Shown: one piece after another, positions 1 to 9,467 of the stretch
Position numbering within the stretch: position 1 is the stretch's first letter
Layout of the letters: each line of letters begins with the position of its first letter
Assembly (NCBI RefSeq): GCF_945957265.1
Contig: NZ_CAMFKO010000002.1
Coordinates: 1 to 64,000 of the forward strand
DNA length: 64,000 bases
Direction of reading: 5' to 3'
Source: an uncultured Dechloromonas sp.
GTDB taxonomy: Bacteria; Pseudomonadota; Gammaproteobacteria; Burkholderiales; Rhodocyclaceae
Translations under genes and position numbers: made by a program
The notes under the pieces: model-generated
Told to the model about the DNA's origin: nothing
Databases searched by the model: none
What the model saw: the letters and a program-made list of their open reading frames with translations, nothing else

Positions 1-55
1 CCCGAGACCAACACCCTGCATATCGTCGGCAGCGTCAGATGTGTATAAGAGACAG
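1..55. other. Illumina Nextera adapter left at the contig end (not genomic)
   Basis: Bases 23-55 match the 33-nt Nextera read-1 adapter exactly and end with the Tn5 mosaic end AGATGTGTATAAGAGACAG (37-55). Bases 1-14 resemble the P5 arm with three mismatches, and bases 15-22 (CCTGCATA) sit where an i5 index would be. The true genomic sequence therefore starts at base 56. Reading through this stretch creates false protein ends, such as an N-terminal MYKRQ on the next gene. Confidence 0.95.
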
Positions 56-56
56 C

Positions 57-104
57 CCGGGAGCGTCGCTGGAAGAGGTGTTCGTCAGGACGCTGCAGTC
101 GTGA
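57..104 (+). CDS. ABC transporter ATP-binding protein, C-terminal end only
   Basis: After the adapter, the frame beginning at base 57 reads PGASLEEVFVRTLQS followed by TGA. The SLEEVFV stretch is typical of the extreme C-terminus of ABC-2 type ATPases of the YadG/CcmA kind. The TGA overlaps the GTG start of the permease gene next to it, as expected for a two-gene exporter operon. Only 15 codons remain, because the contig end removes the rest. The call rests on this short motif and on the neighbour. Confidence 0.55.
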   Translation, partial: PGASLEEVFVRTLQS

Positions 105-853
105 TCGGCTTTCTGACCCTGCTCGAAAAGGAATTCCTGCGCTTCTGGAAGGTGGCTTTCCAGACGGTTGCCGCGCCGGTGTTGACGGCGCTGCTCTACC
201 TGCTGATCTTCGGTCATGTCCTCGACGATCACGTCACGGTGCACGGCGTGCGCTACACCAGCTTCCTGATTCCCGGCCTGGTCATGATGCAGGTGTTGCA
301 GAACGCCTTCGCCAATTCGTCGTCCAGCCTGATTCAGGCCAAGATCACCGGCTCCATCGTCTTCGTGCTGCTGCCGCCGATTCCCTACGGGGCCTTTTTC
401 GCCGCCTATGTCCTGGCCGCCGTCTTGCGCGGCCTGATGGTCGGCTTGGGCGTTCTGCTGGCGACCGTCTGGTTTGTCGAGCTGAAGGTGGTGGCGCCGC
501 TCTGGATTGTTGTTTTTTCGATGCTCGGCGGCGCCCTGTTCGGCGCGCTCGGCATGATTGCCGGCATCTGGTCCGAAAAGTTCGACCAGCTGGCCTCCTT
601 CCAGAATTTCCTGATCATGCCGCTGACCATGTTGTCCGGCGTTTTCTATTCGATTTACACCTTGCCTGCATTTTGGCAGGGCGTGTCGCATTACAATCCT
701 GTTTTTTACATGATCGACGGCTTCAGATATGGCTTTTTCGGCGTCTCGGATGTGGCGCCTGAAACCAGTCTGCTGGTCGTCGTTGCCTGCTTCGCTGCCG
801 TGTCCTGGGGGACGCTGGGCTTGCTGAAGCGAGGCTGGAAGCTTAGAGCCTGA
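101..853 (+). CDS. ABC-2 type transporter permease (YadH-like)
   Basis: This 250-residue inner-membrane protein has about six hydrophobic segments and the pattern of ABC-2 permeases related to E. coli YadH, which form the channel of an export ABC transporter. The start chosen is GTG at 101, overlapping the stop of the truncated ATPase; reading further upstream enters the adapter. The first residues VIGFLTLLEKEFLRFWKV are the usual amphipathic N-terminus. The substrate cannot be told. It is followed within 5 bases by ibaG and then murA, so it lies in an envelope-biogenesis operon. In related bacteria this pair lies near mla lipid-transport genes, which would be off the contig here. Confidence 0.85.
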   Translation: MIGFLTLLEKEFLRFWKVAFQTVAAPVLTALLYLLIFGHVLDDHVTVHGVRYTSFLIPGLVMMQVLQNAFANSSSSLIQAKITGSIVFVLLPPIPYGAFFAAYVLAAVLRGLMVGLGVLLATVWFVELKVVAPLWIVVFSMLGGALFGALGMIAGIWSEKFDQLASFQNFLIMPLTMLSGVFYSIYTLPAFWQGVSHYNPVFYMIDGFRYGFFGVSDVAPETSLLVVVACFAAVSWGTLGLLKRGWKLRA

Positions 854-858
854 GTCAC

Positions 859-2347
<1,489 letters not shown>

Positions 2348-2570
2348 TCGTCGGGGGGGGCTGCCGGGCGTTGTTTCGTTGCTGAAACTTTACTTGCCAG
2401 GCGTCCCGTCAACGAAAAGTGAAAAAAATGCTTGGCGTATTCGAAATGCTGCTCCATACTCTCCAACTCGGGATTTCCAGGCAGTGTGTTGTTCCTGCAC
2501 CGTAATCGGTTTGTCAGCTCCTCGGTCTTGGCTCTCGTAATTTTTTCAATCTTTTCCAAGGAAGCTACAA
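2348..2570 (+). other. Long leader upstream of the cold-shock gene
   Basis: This 223-base gap lies between murA and the cold-shock gene. Its length fits the long 5' leaders of cspA-type genes, in which mRNA structure controls translation. A weak -35/-10 pair is possible near 2430-2458 (TTGGCG, 17 bases, CATACT), leaving about 110 bases of leader. A small hairpin GTTTC/GAAAC lies at about 2374-2389. A pyrimidine-rich stretch precedes the AAGGAAG ribosome site at about 2560. No ORF is supported here. Confidence 0.35.
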
Positions 2571-2777
2571 ATGGCAACTGGTACCGTCAAGTGGTTCAAC
2601 GACGCTAAGGGTTTTGGTTTCATCTCTCCGGACGGCGGCGGTGAAGACCTCTTCGCTCACTTCTCCGCAATTCAAGGCAACGGTTTCAAGACCCTGGTCG
2701 AAAACCAGAAGGTCACCTTCGACATCGTTACCGGCCCGAAGGGCAAGCAAGCCGCGAACATCAACAAGGCCGACTAA
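2571..2777 (+). CDS. Cold-shock-domain protein (CspA family)
   Basis: This 68-residue single-domain cold-shock protein is an OB-fold RNA chaperone that binds single-stranded nucleic acid. The RNP1 motif ([10 protein letters not shown]) and the RNP2 region (LFAHFSAI) are intact, and the opening [17 protein letters not shown] is the standard one. It is a single-gene unit with a long leader and a strong terminator directly downstream. Whether it responds to cold or is constitutive cannot be decided from sequence. Confidence 0.95.
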   Translation: MATGTVKWFNDAKGFGFISPDGGGEDLFAHFSAIQGNGFKTLVENQKVTFDIVTGPKGKQAANINKAD

Positions 2778-2795
2778 GTCGCCCTGTTGATCGCG

Positions 2796-2822
2796 AAAAG
2801 CCCGGCTTGCCGGGCTTTTTTG
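2796..2822 (+). terminator. Rho-independent terminator after the csp gene
   Basis: A perfect 8-bp stem AAGCCCGG/CCGGGCTT (2798-2805 and 2810-2817) with loop CTTG runs into a T tract. It lies 18 bases after the cold-shock stop codon. Confidence 0.92.
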
Positions 2823-2835
2823 CGTTTACGCCCGG

Positions 2836-2864
2836 TTGCGCATGGCATGGGCAGCGGCCATAAT
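2836..2864 (+). promoter_or_regulatory. Candidate sigma-70 promoter of the dctPQM operon
   Basis: TTGCGC at 2836-2841 and CATAAT at 2859-2864 are separated by 17 bases. Transcription would start near 2871, 28 bases before the dctP ATG. Four of six and five of six bases match the consensus. Confidence 0.5.
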
Positions 2865-2898
2865 CGATTCTTTGCCCCATAAGAACGAGGAGACATCG

Positions 2899-3921
2899 AT
2901 GTTGCGCAGAACCTTCATCGCCGCTGCCGTGGCCACAGCCATGTTTGGCGCCGCCGCCGTCCAGGCGCAGACCTATCGCGCCGAATACCGTCTGTCGACC
3001 ACGCTGGGTACGGCTTTCACCTGGGGGCAGGCCGGCGAACGCTGGGTCGAACTGGTCAAGGAAAAGACGCAAGGGCGCATCAACATCAAGCTCTACTCCG
3101 GCAACTCGCTGGTCGGCGGCGAACAGACGCGCGAATTCACCGCCATCCGCCAGGGTGTGATCGACATGTCCATCGGCTCGACCATCAACTGGTCACCGCA
3201 GATCAAGGAACTCAATCTCTTTTCACTGCCTTTCCTGATGCCCGATTACAAGGCGATCGACGCGCTGACCCAGGGCGAAGTGGGCAAGGATCTGTTCGCC
3301 GTGCTGGAAAAGCGCGGTGACGTGATTCCGCTGGCCTGGGGGGAGAACGGTTTCCGTGAGATGTCCAACTCCAAGCGTCCGATCGCCTCGCCGGCCGACA
3401 TGAAGGGCATGAAGTTCCGCGTCGTCGGGTCGCCGCTGTACAACGAGACCTTCTCGGCGCTGGGCGCCAACCCGACCCAGATGAGCTGGGCCGATGCCCA
3501 GCCGGCCCTGGCTTCCGGGGCGGTCGACGGCCAGGAAAATCCGCTGTCGGTTTTCGTCGCCGCCAAGTTGCCGACGGTCGGCCAGAAATACCTGACCCTG
3601 TGGCATTACGTCGCCGATCCGCTGATTTTCGTGGTCAACAAGCAGGTCTGGAACAGCTGGACGCCGGCCGACCGCGAGGCAGTGCGCCAGGCCGCGCTGC
3701 AGGCCGGTCGCGAGAACGTCGACAAGGCACGCAAGGGGATTGCCGGCAACGACAACGCCGTGCTGAAGCAGATCGAGGCTGCCGGCGTGACCGTCACCCA
3801 ACTGACGCCGGCCCAGCGCGACGCTTTCGTTCAGGCCACCCGTCCGGTGTACGACAAGTGGGCCAAGACCATCGGCGCCGATCTGGTCAAGAAGGCCGAA
3901 GCGGCCATCGCCAAGCGCTGA
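2899..3921 (+). CDS. dctP: TRAP transporter substrate-binding protein DctP
   Basis: This 340-residue periplasmic binding protein of a TRAP transporter captures an organic acid, probably a C4-dicarboxylate, for uptake by DctQM. The signal peptide MLRRTFIAAAVATAMFGAAA ends at VQA-Q. DctP-family motifs include the WGENGFREMSNSKRPI region and RVVGSPLYNETFSALGANPTQ, where the conserved arginine salt-bridges the carboxylate. The ATG at 2899 follows a GAGGAG ribosome site. The substrate is inferred from the family. A hairpin downstream may hold expression above that of dctQM. Confidence 0.92.
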   Translation: MLRRTFIAAAVATAMFGAAAVQAQTYRAEYRLSTTLGTAFTWGQAGERWVELVKEKTQGRINIKLYSGNSLVGGEQTREFTAIRQGVIDMSIGSTINWSPQIKELNLFSLPFLMPDYKAIDALTQGEVGKDLFAVLEKRGDVIPLAWGENGFREMSNSKRPIASPADMKGMKFRVVGSPLYNETFSALGANPTQMSWADAQPALASGAVDGQENPLSVFVAAKLPTVGQKYLTLWHYVADPLIFVVNKQVWNSWTPADREAVRQAALQAGRENVDKARKGIAGNDNAVLKQIEAAGVTVTQLTPAQRDAFVQATRPVYDKWAKTIGADLVKKAEAAIAKR

Positions 3922-3936
3922 GCCTGTCCTTGTCCC

Positions 3937-3975
3937 GCCGCGCCGACCACGGGTTGGCGCGGCGTTTTCGTTTTT
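3937..3975 (+). terminator. Terminator-like hairpin between dctP and dctQ
   Basis: A perfect 8-bp stem GCCGCGCC/GGCGCGGC (3937-3944 and 3956-3963) is followed by GTTTTCGTTTTT. It lies inside the operon, so it probably causes partial termination or protects the dctP 3' end, giving more binding protein than membrane subunits. Confidence 0.65.
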
Positions 3976-3988
3976 CTAGAAGTGATCC

Positions 3989-4471
3989 ATGTCTGAATCC
4001 GACAAGGCCGCCCCAGGCGGCAAGCTGACGCTGGGTGCCATCGAGCGTTTCCTGATGGCCGCCTCGATGGGCGTGCTGTGCCTGCTGACCATGGCCAATG
4101 TGCTGGTCCGCTACTTCACCGATATTTCCTTCGCTTTCACCGAGGAAATTTCCGTGGCGCTGCTGGTGGTCATGACCCTGGTTGGCGCATCGCACGCCTT
4201 CGCCAGCAACCACCATATCGCCATCAGCTTCTTCGTCGATCGCAAGCCGGCCCTGCACGGTGCCGCCCGTCGCCTCGCAACGCTCTGTTCGCTGATCATG
4301 TTCGGCCTGCTCGCCTGGTACGGTGTGCTGATGGCCTGGGACGACTACAGTTTCGAAGTGACCTCGCCGTCGCTCGGCGTGCCGCAATGGTGGTACACCG
4401 TCTGGCTGCCGCTGCTCTCCGTTCTTATCGTGCTGCGCCTGCTGGCGGTGCTGTGGCGAGGGGGCAAGTGA
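3989..4471 (+). CDS. dctQ: TRAP transporter small membrane subunit DctQ
   Basis: This 160-residue protein has four predicted transmembrane helices and is the small permease subunit of the TRAP transporter. The family segment FTEEISVALLVVMTLVGASHAF is well conserved, as is the aspartate-containing stretch after the third helix. It lies between dctP and dctM, and its stop TGA overlaps the dctM ATG, which implies translational coupling. Confidence 0.9.
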   Translation: MSESDKAAPGGKLTLGAIERFLMAASMGVLCLLTMANVLVRYFTDISFAFTEEISVALLVVMTLVGASHAFASNHHIAISFFVDRKPALHGAARRLATLCSLIMFGLLAWYGVLMAWDDYSFEVTSPSLGVPQWWYTVWLPLLSVLIVLRLLAVLWRGGK

Positions 4472-5751
4472 TGGACTGGATACTCTTCGGCATTTTCATC
4501 GTTCTGATGTTTTCCGGTGTGCCGCTGGCCGTGGCCATGGGCTTGGCCGGCGTGGCGGTGGTGGCGATCGCCGACTTCGGCATGCTGTCGCTGCCGACCA
4601 ACGTCTATACCGGCATCGCCAAGTATCCGCTGATGGCCATCCCGGTCTTCGTCATTGCCGGCCTGATTTTCGAAAAAGCCGGCGTGGCGGCCACCATCGT
4701 CCGCTTCGCGTCGGCGCTGGTCGGCCAGCGCCGGGGCAGCCTGGCCATCGTCGCCATCCTGGTGGCGATGATCCTGGGCGGCATTTCCGGCTCCGGGCCG
4801 GCCGATTCGGCGGCGGTCGGCGCGGTGATGCTGCCGTCGATGCTCAAGGCCGGCTATCCGCGCTCCTTTACGGCCGGCGTCATCGCCGCTGCCGGTTCGA
4901 CGGATATCCTGATCCCGCCGTCCATCGCCTTCGTGATCTACAGCCTGCTCGTGCCGCAGGCCTCGGTGCCGGCGCTGTTCGCGGCCGGCATGATTCCCGG
5001 CATCCTGTCCGGCCTGACGCTGATCCTGGTCGCCTGGTGGCTGTCGGTGAAGCATGGCTTCGAGGCGGATGTGCAGGAAAAGCGCCCGCTGTTCTGGAAA
5101 AGCCTGAAAGAGGCCGGCTGGGGCCTGGCGGCGCCGGTCATCATTCTCGGCGGCATGCGCAGCGGCCTGTTCACGCCGACCGAGGCGGCAGTCGTCGCGG
5201 TGTTCTACGGTGTGCTGGTCGGTACGGTGATCTACCGCACGCTGAACTGGAAGGACATCTACAACGTCCTCGTCGAATCGGCCGAGATTTCCTCGGTGAT
5301 CCTGACCGTCGTCGCGCTGGCCAGCGTCTTCGCCTGGGCGAGCAACACGCTGGGTACCTTCGACCATCTGGCGGCGGCCCTGCTCGGCACCGGGCTGTCG
5401 GAAATTCCGATGCTGCTCAGCATCCAGTTGCTGTTGCTGATCGCCGGCATGTTCCTCGATGCCATCTCGATCTATTTCATCTTCCTGCCGCTGCTGGTGC
5501 CCATCGCCATGCACTTCAACTGGGATCTGGTGTGGTTCGGCGTGATCATCACGATGAACATGGCCCTCGGTCAGTTCCACCCGCCGCTCGGCGTGAACCT
5601 GATGGTGACCTGCCGGATGGCCGGCGTGTCGATGGAATCGACCGTGCCCTGGGTGCTATGGATGGTGGCGGCGATGGCCGGAACGATGTTCCTGGTGACT
5701 TTTGTGCCCGATCTGGCCCTCTGGTTGCCGCGTCACCTCGGGTATCTGTAA
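4471..5751 (+). CDS. dctM: TRAP transporter large membrane subunit DctM
   Basis: This 426-residue, roughly 12-helix protein is the Na+-coupled channel subunit of the TRAP transporter. Recognisable features are the opening GIFIVLMFSGVPLAVAMG, the GGISGSGPADSAAVGAVMLP signature, the helical hairpin motif GSTDILIPPSIAFVIY, and QFHPPLGVNLMVTCRMAGV near the end. The ATG at 4471 overlaps the dctQ stop by one base. With DctP and DctQ it makes a complete uptake system. Confidence 0.95.
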   Translation: MDWILFGIFIVLMFSGVPLAVAMGLAGVAVVAIADFGMLSLPTNVYTGIAKYPLMAIPVFVIAGLIFEKAGVAATIVRFASALVGQRRGSLAIVAILVAMILGGISGSGPADSAAVGAVMLPSMLKAGYPRSFTAGVIAAAGSTDILIPPSIAFVIYSLLVPQASVPALFAAGMIPGILSGLTLILVAWWLSVKHGFEADVQEKRPLFWKSLKEAGWGLAAPVIILGGMRSGLFTPTEAAVVAVFYGVLVGTVIYRTLNWKDIYNVLVESAEISSVILTVVALASVFAWASNTLGTFDHLAAALLGTGLSEIPMLLSIQLLLLIAGMFLDAISIYFIFLPLLVPIAMHFNWDLVWFGVIITMNMALGQFHPPLGVNLMVTCRMAGVSMESTVPWVLWMVAAMAGTMFLVTFVPDLALWLPRHLGYL

Positions 5752-5758
5752 GGGGCTC

Positions 5759-5767
5759 TGCTAAAAT
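5759..5767 (+). promoter_or_regulatory. Candidate extended -10 promoter of hisG
   Basis: TGCTAAAAT matches the extended -10 form TGnTAtAAT, with no good -35. Transcription would begin near 5774, about 24 bases before the hisG GTG start. The leader is too short for a his leader peptide with a histidine run, and none is seen. Confidence 0.45.
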
Positions 5768-5797
5768 GGCGCTTTCGCCTATTTAGCAAGCCTGCCC

Positions 5798-6442
5798 GTG
5801 ACGACCATCACCATCGCCCTGTCCAAGGGCCGCATTTTCGACGAAACCCTGCCGCTGCTCGCGGCCGCAGGGATCGTGCCGACCGAGAACCCGGAAACCT
5901 CCCGCAAGTTGATCATCGAGACCAATCAGCCGAACGTGCGGGTGGTCATCGTCCGCGCCACCGATGTGCCGACCTATGTCCAGTACGGTGCCGCCGACAT
6001 CGGCGTGGCCGGCAAGGACGTGCTGATCGAGCATGGCGGCGAGGGGCTCTACGCGCCGCTCGACCTGAATATCGCCAAGTGCCGGATGATGGTCGCCATT
6101 CCCGAGGGCTTCGATTACGACAATGCCGTGCGCCAGGGCGCTCGCCTCAAGGTGGCCTCGAAATACACCAAGACGGCGCGCGAACATTTTGCCGCCAAGG
6201 GTGTCCATATCGACCTGATCAAGCTCTACGGCTCGATGGAGCTGGCGCCGCTGGCCGGCCTGGCCGATGCCATCGTCGACCTGGTGTCGACCGGCGGCAC
6301 GCTGAAGGCCAACAAGCTGGTCGCCTGCGAGCACATCATGGACATTTCGTCGCGCCTGGTCGTCAATCAGGCCTCGCTGAAGGTCAAGCGCGAAACCCTG
6401 CAACCGATTATCGACGCCTTTGCCCAGGCGGTGGAGAAGTAA
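5798..6442 (+). CDS. hisG: ATP phosphoribosyltransferase catalytic subunit HisG (short form)
   Basis: HisG starts histidine synthesis by joining ATP and PRPP. At 214 residues it is the short form, which lacks the C-terminal histidine-binding domain and needs the HisRS-like regulatory partner HisZ. The start [19 protein letters not shown] and the PRPP-binding segment [18 protein letters not shown] are clear. GTG at 5798 is the start. No hisZ lies in the window; in Betaproteobacteria it is usually encoded elsewhere. hisD follows after 4 bases. Confidence 0.95.
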   Translation: MTTITIALSKGRIFDETLPLLAAAGIVPTENPETSRKLIIETNQPNVRVVIVRATDVPTYVQYGAADIGVAGKDVLIEHGGEGLYAPLDLNIAKCRMMVAIPEGFDYDNAVRQGARLKVASKYTKTAREHFAAKGVHIDLIKLYGSMELAPLAGLADAIVDLVSTGGTLKANKLVACEHIMDISSRLVVNQASLKVKRETLQPIIDAFAQAVEK

Positions 6443-6446
6443 CATC

Positions 6447-7748
6447 ATGGTGGCTATCAAGCGTCTTTCCACGGTCGATGCCGATTTCAAGGCGAAAATG
6501 GATGCGCTGCTCGCCTTCGAGGCGGCGGCCGACGAGAACATCGAACGCACCGTTGCCGGCATCCTGGCCGACGTCAAGACGCGCGGCGATGCGGCCGTCG
6601 TCGAGTACACCAACAAGTTCGACCGCCTGACCGCCGCTTCGATGGCCGATCTGGAGCTCTCCAGGGAGGAAATGCAGAAGGCCCTCGACGGCCTGCCGGC
6701 CGAGCGCCGCGCCGCCCTCGAAGCCGCTGCCGGCCGCATCAAGGCCTACCACGAGCGCCAGCGCATGGAAGGCTGGTCCTACACCGAAGCCGACGGCACC
6801 ATGCTCGGCCAGATGATCACCCCGCTCGATCGCGTCGGCCTCTACGTGCCGGGCGGCAAGGCGGCCTACCCGTCGTCGGTGCTGATGAACGCCATTCCGG
6901 CCAAGGTCGCCGGCGTCGGGGAACTGATCATGGTCGTCCCGACCCCGGGCGGCGAGCACAACCAGTTGGTCCTGGCAGCAGCCTGCCTGGCCGGCGTCGA
7001 CCGGGTATTCACCATGGGCGGCGCCCAGGCCGTCGGCGCGCTGGCCTACGGCACGCAGACCGTGCCGCAGGTGGACAAGATCGTCGGTCCGGGCAACGCC
7101 TATGTCGCCACGGCCAAGCGCCGGGTGTTCGGCATCGTCGGCATCGATATGGTCGCCGGCCCGTCGGAAATTCTCGTCGTCTCGGACGGCTCGGGCAACC
7201 CGGACTGGGTGGCGATGGACCTCTTCTCGCAGGCCGAGCACGATGAACTGGCGCAGTCCATCCTGATCTGTACCGACGCCGCTTTCATCGAGCAGGTGCA
7301 GACCAGCGTCGAAAAACTGCTGCCGACCATGCCGCGCCGCGAAGTGATCGAGACCTCGCTGACCAACCGTGGCGCCTTCATCCTGGTGCGCGATCTGGCC
7401 GAGGCGGTGGCGATCGCCAACCGCGTCGCGCCGGAACACCTCGAACTGGCGCTGGCCGATCCCGACCCGTGGGTCGCCCAGATTCACCATGCCGGCGCCA
7501 TCTTCATCGGCCACTACACCTCTGAATCGCTCGGCGACTACTGTGCCGGCCCGAACCACGTGCTGCCGACTTCCGGTTCCGCCCGCTTCTCGTCGCCGCT
7601 CGGCGTCTACGACTTCCAGAAGCGGACCAGCCTGATCAAGGTGTCGCAGGACGGTGCCCAGACGCTGGGCCGCATCGCCTCGACGCTGGCGCAGGGTGAA
7701 GGCCTGCCGGCGCATGCCAAGTCGGCGGAATTCCGCCTGGAAAATTGA
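6447..7748 (+). CDS. hisD: Histidinol dehydrogenase HisD
   Basis: HisD is a 433-residue zinc enzyme that carries out the last two oxidations of histidine synthesis, from histidinol to histidine with NAD+. Signature stretches include [35 protein letters not shown], the zinc and catalytic region DLFSQAEHD, and APEHLELAL. The ATG at 6447 follows hisG closely; a longer in-frame reading would overlap the hisG tail. Unlike the usual order, hisC does not follow: ChrA genes lie downstream and hisC is 3.4 kb away on the other strand. Confidence 0.97.
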   Translation: MVAIKRLSTVDADFKAKMDALLAFEAAADENIERTVAGILADVKTRGDAAVVEYTNKFDRLTAASMADLELSREEMQKALDGLPAERRAALEAAAGRIKAYHERQRMEGWSYTEADGTMLGQMITPLDRVGLYVPGGKAAYPSSVLMNAIPAKVAGVGELIMVVPTPGGEHNQLVLAAACLAGVDRVFTMGGAQAVGALAYGTQTVPQVDKIVGPGNAYVATAKRRVFGIVGIDMVAGPSEILVVSDGSGNPDWVAMDLFSQAEHDELAQSILICTDAAFIEQVQTSVEKLLPTMPRREVIETSLTNRGAFILVRDLAEAVAIANRVAPEHLELALADPDPWVAQIHHAGAIFIGHYTSESLGDYCAGPNHVLPTSGSARFSSPLGVYDFQKRTSLIKVSQDGAQTLGRIASTLAQGEGLPAHAKSAEFRLEN

Positions 7749-7761
7749 GCCGGAAACGACC

Positions 7762-8325
7762 TTGAGCCTAGCCAGCCAGAAACCGCAAAACCGCCCGGAC
7801 CTCCGGGCGCTTTTTTTGGGATTTTCGTCGGTCGGTCTTTCCGGTTTCGGCGGCGTACTGCCTTTTGCCCGGCGCATGCTGGTCGAGGAGCGGCGCTGGA
7901 TGACGGCCGAGGAATTCAACGCCCAGCTTGGTCTGTGCCAGTTCCTGCCCGGGCCGAACGTCATCAATCTGGCGGTGGTCGTCGGCAAGCGCTACCAGGG
8001 CCTGCCGGGCGCCATCGTGGCGCCGGTCGGCCTGCTCGGTGGGCCCTTCCTGATCGTGCTGGTGCTCGCCATGCTCTACGACGCCTACGGCAGTTTGCCG
8101 CTGGCGCAGGGCATGTTGCGCGGCATCGCCGCCGTCGGCTGCGGCCTGCTGTTCGCGATGGCCTGGCGGATGGCGATGGCGATCAAGGACAAGGCGGCCT
8201 TCCTGCCCTTCACGATCCTGGTCGTCGCCGCCATCGCGTGGCTGCGCTGGCCGATGCCGCTGGTCATGCTCGGCGGCTTGCTGCTCTCCGGTGGGGTGGC
8301 CTACTGGAAACTGGGCCGGCGATGA
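7762..8325 (+). CDS. ChrA family transporter, N-terminal-type half
   Basis: This 187-residue membrane protein has one CHR (chromate ion transporter) domain, with the motifs SVGLSGFGGVLPFARRMLVEE and CQFLPGPNVINLAVVVG. The neighbouring gene encodes a second CHR domain, so the pair forms a split short-chain ChrA, in which two proteins replace one fused transporter. Chromate or sulfate export is the family function, but short ChrA pairs are not always chromate transporters. The start is not certain: TTG at 7762 is chosen because upstream codons overlap hisD. It probably shares the hisD transcript. Confidence 0.8.
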   Translation: MSLASQKPQNRPDLRALFLGFSSVGLSGFGGVLPFARRMLVEERRWMTAEEFNAQLGLCQFLPGPNVINLAVVVGKRYQGLPGAIVAPVGLLGGPFLIVLVLAMLYDAYGSLPLAQGMLRGIAAVGCGLLFAMAWRMAMAIKDKAAFLPFTILVVAAIAWLRWPMPLVMLGGLLLSGGVAYWKLGRR

Positions 8326-8840
8326 TCGCCCTGCAGCTTTTCCTCGAATTCGCCTTGCTCTCCGGCGTCGCTTTCGGCGGCGCCACGGCCCTGTTGCCGG
8401 AAATGCACCGCGTCGTGGTCGACAATCACCACTGGCTGGACGATGCGACCTTTACCCATCTCTATGCCATCGCCCAGGCGGCGCCGGGGCCGAACGTGCT
8501 GGTCGTGACGCTGATTGGTTGGGAGATTGCCGGTCTGGCCGGGGCGCTGGCGGCGACGACGGCCATGTGCCTGCCGATGAGCGTCCTCATCTACCAGCTC
8601 ATCGACCGTTGGGAAAGCTTCGCCGGCAAGCGCTGGCAGAAGGCGATCAGCATTGGCGTGGCGCCGCTGGCGGTCGGCCTGATCTTTTCGGGGGCGACGC
8701 TGATCGCCCAGGCGGCAGCCTTCGGTTGGGCGGCGTGGCTGATCGTCGGGGCGACGGTCTTCGTCAATCTGAAGACCAGGCTGCATCCGCTCTGGCTAAT
8801 TGTCCTGGGCGGGGCGATCGGCCTGTCGGGTTGGGTCTGA
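8322..8840 (+). CDS. ChrA family transporter, C-terminal-type half
   Basis: This 172-residue protein is the second CHR-domain subunit, with FALLSGVAFGGATALLPEMHR and AIAQAAPGPNVLVVTLIGW, the counterparts of the motifs in the upstream half. The ATG at 8322 overlaps the first gene's stop (ATGA), so the two are translationally coupled and probably form an inverted-topology heterodimer. Its last 45 bases overlap the 3' end of the convergent nsrR-type gene, an unusually deep tail-to-tail overlap. Confidence 0.8.
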   Translation: MIALQLFLEFALLSGVAFGGATALLPEMHRVVVDNHHWLDDATFTHLYAIAQAAPGPNVLVVTLIGWEIAGLAGALAATTAMCLPMSVLIYQLIDRWESFAGKRWQKAISIGVAPLAVGLIFSGATLIAQAAAFGWAAWLIVGATVFVNLKTRLHPLWLIVLGGAIGLSGWV

Positions 8841-9320
8841 GCGATCCGGACGATCCGCCGGGCCCTTGGGCAGGCGGCCCGGCGGGGTGCCGAGCCGCAT
8901 CAGCGCGGCGAGCTCCTGGTCGTTGCCGGTCAGGTCGGCGAGCGTGTAGGCGTCGAGAGCCTCGAACAAGCCGTCGAAAGCCTGGGCAAGTATGCGATTC
9001 AGGCGACAGGCCGGGGCAATGCGACAGCCGTTTTTGTTTGCGGAGAAGCACTCGACGATGGGTGCGTCGCCTTCGCTGGCGCGGATGACGCCACCCAGCC
9101 GGATTTCGTCCGGCCGACGTGCCAGCTTGATGCCGCCGCCCTTGCCGCGAACCGATTCGACGAGCCCGCTCCTGGACAACTGATGCACGACCTTCATCAG
9201 GTGGTTCTGCGAAACGCCATAGGCGGTGGCGAGTTCCGAGATGGTTGCCAGGCGGTCCCTGGCGACGGCCAGATACATCAGTACGCGTAGCGTGTAGTCG
9301 GTAAAGGTGCTCAGGTGCAT
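8796..9320 (-). CDS. nsrR: Rrf2-family iron-sulfur repressor, NsrR type
   Basis: This 174-residue winged-helix Rrf2 regulator starts MHLSTFTDYTLRVLMYLAV. Cysteines 91, 99 and 105 (ECFSANKNGC, PAC) match the three [Fe-S] ligands of NsrR, the nitric-oxide-sensing repressor, and the recognition helix region GVSQNHLMKVVHQLSR is NsrR-like. The C-terminal 30 residues (PPGRLPKG and onward) are a charged low-complexity tail made by the overlap with chrA. A perfect NsrR-type palindrome lies 55 bases upstream, between this gene and ccoG, so it probably represses itself and ccoG until NO damages its cluster. Confidence 0.88.
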   Translation of the reverse strand: MHLSTFTDYTLRVLMYLAVARDRLATISELATAYGVSQNHLMKVVHQLSRSGLVESVRGKGGGIKLARRPDEIRLGGVIRASEGDAPIVECFSANKNGCRIAPACRLNRILAQAFDGLFEALDAYTLADLTGNDQELAALMRLGTPPGRLPKGPADRPDRSDPTRQADRPAQDN

Positions 9321-9375
9321 AAGGTGTCATCCGCGCCGAGCGGACTACATTTCATTTCTGGCGTTGTTTGCTTTT

Positions 9376-9398
9376 AAGATGTATAAAATATACATCTT
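9376..9398. promoter_or_regulatory. NsrR operator between nsrR and ccoG
   Basis: The half-site AAGATGTATA (9376-9385) and its exact reverse complement (9389-9398) flank three A bases, making a perfect 23-bp palindrome. It matches the known NsrR site form (AAGATGYATTT repeated inverted). It overlaps TATA-like sequence on both strands, so bound repressor would block promoters for both genes. Confidence 0.85.
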
Positions 9399-9467
9399 CA
9401 CGTGGCGTTTCATGATACGCCATTGGCAGTCTATCCCGACTCAATACGGACATACCAACCCCAGACG

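Noticed and set aside
35..691. Minus-strand 218-codon frame at the contig start
   Set aside because: It reads backwards through the ABC permease and into the adapter, ends in adapter-derived LSLIHI and has a low-complexity Gln/His/Asp-rich composition.
2353..2360. Run of eight G after murA as a phase-variation tract
   Set aside because: It is outside any reading frame and not in a recognisable promoter.
4345..5580. 411-codon minus-strand frame opposite dctM
   Set aside because: It is a shadow of the clear DctM gene with no domain and a biased composition.
5752..5797. his leader peptide attenuator
   Set aside because: There is no run of histidine codons and the gap is too short for one.
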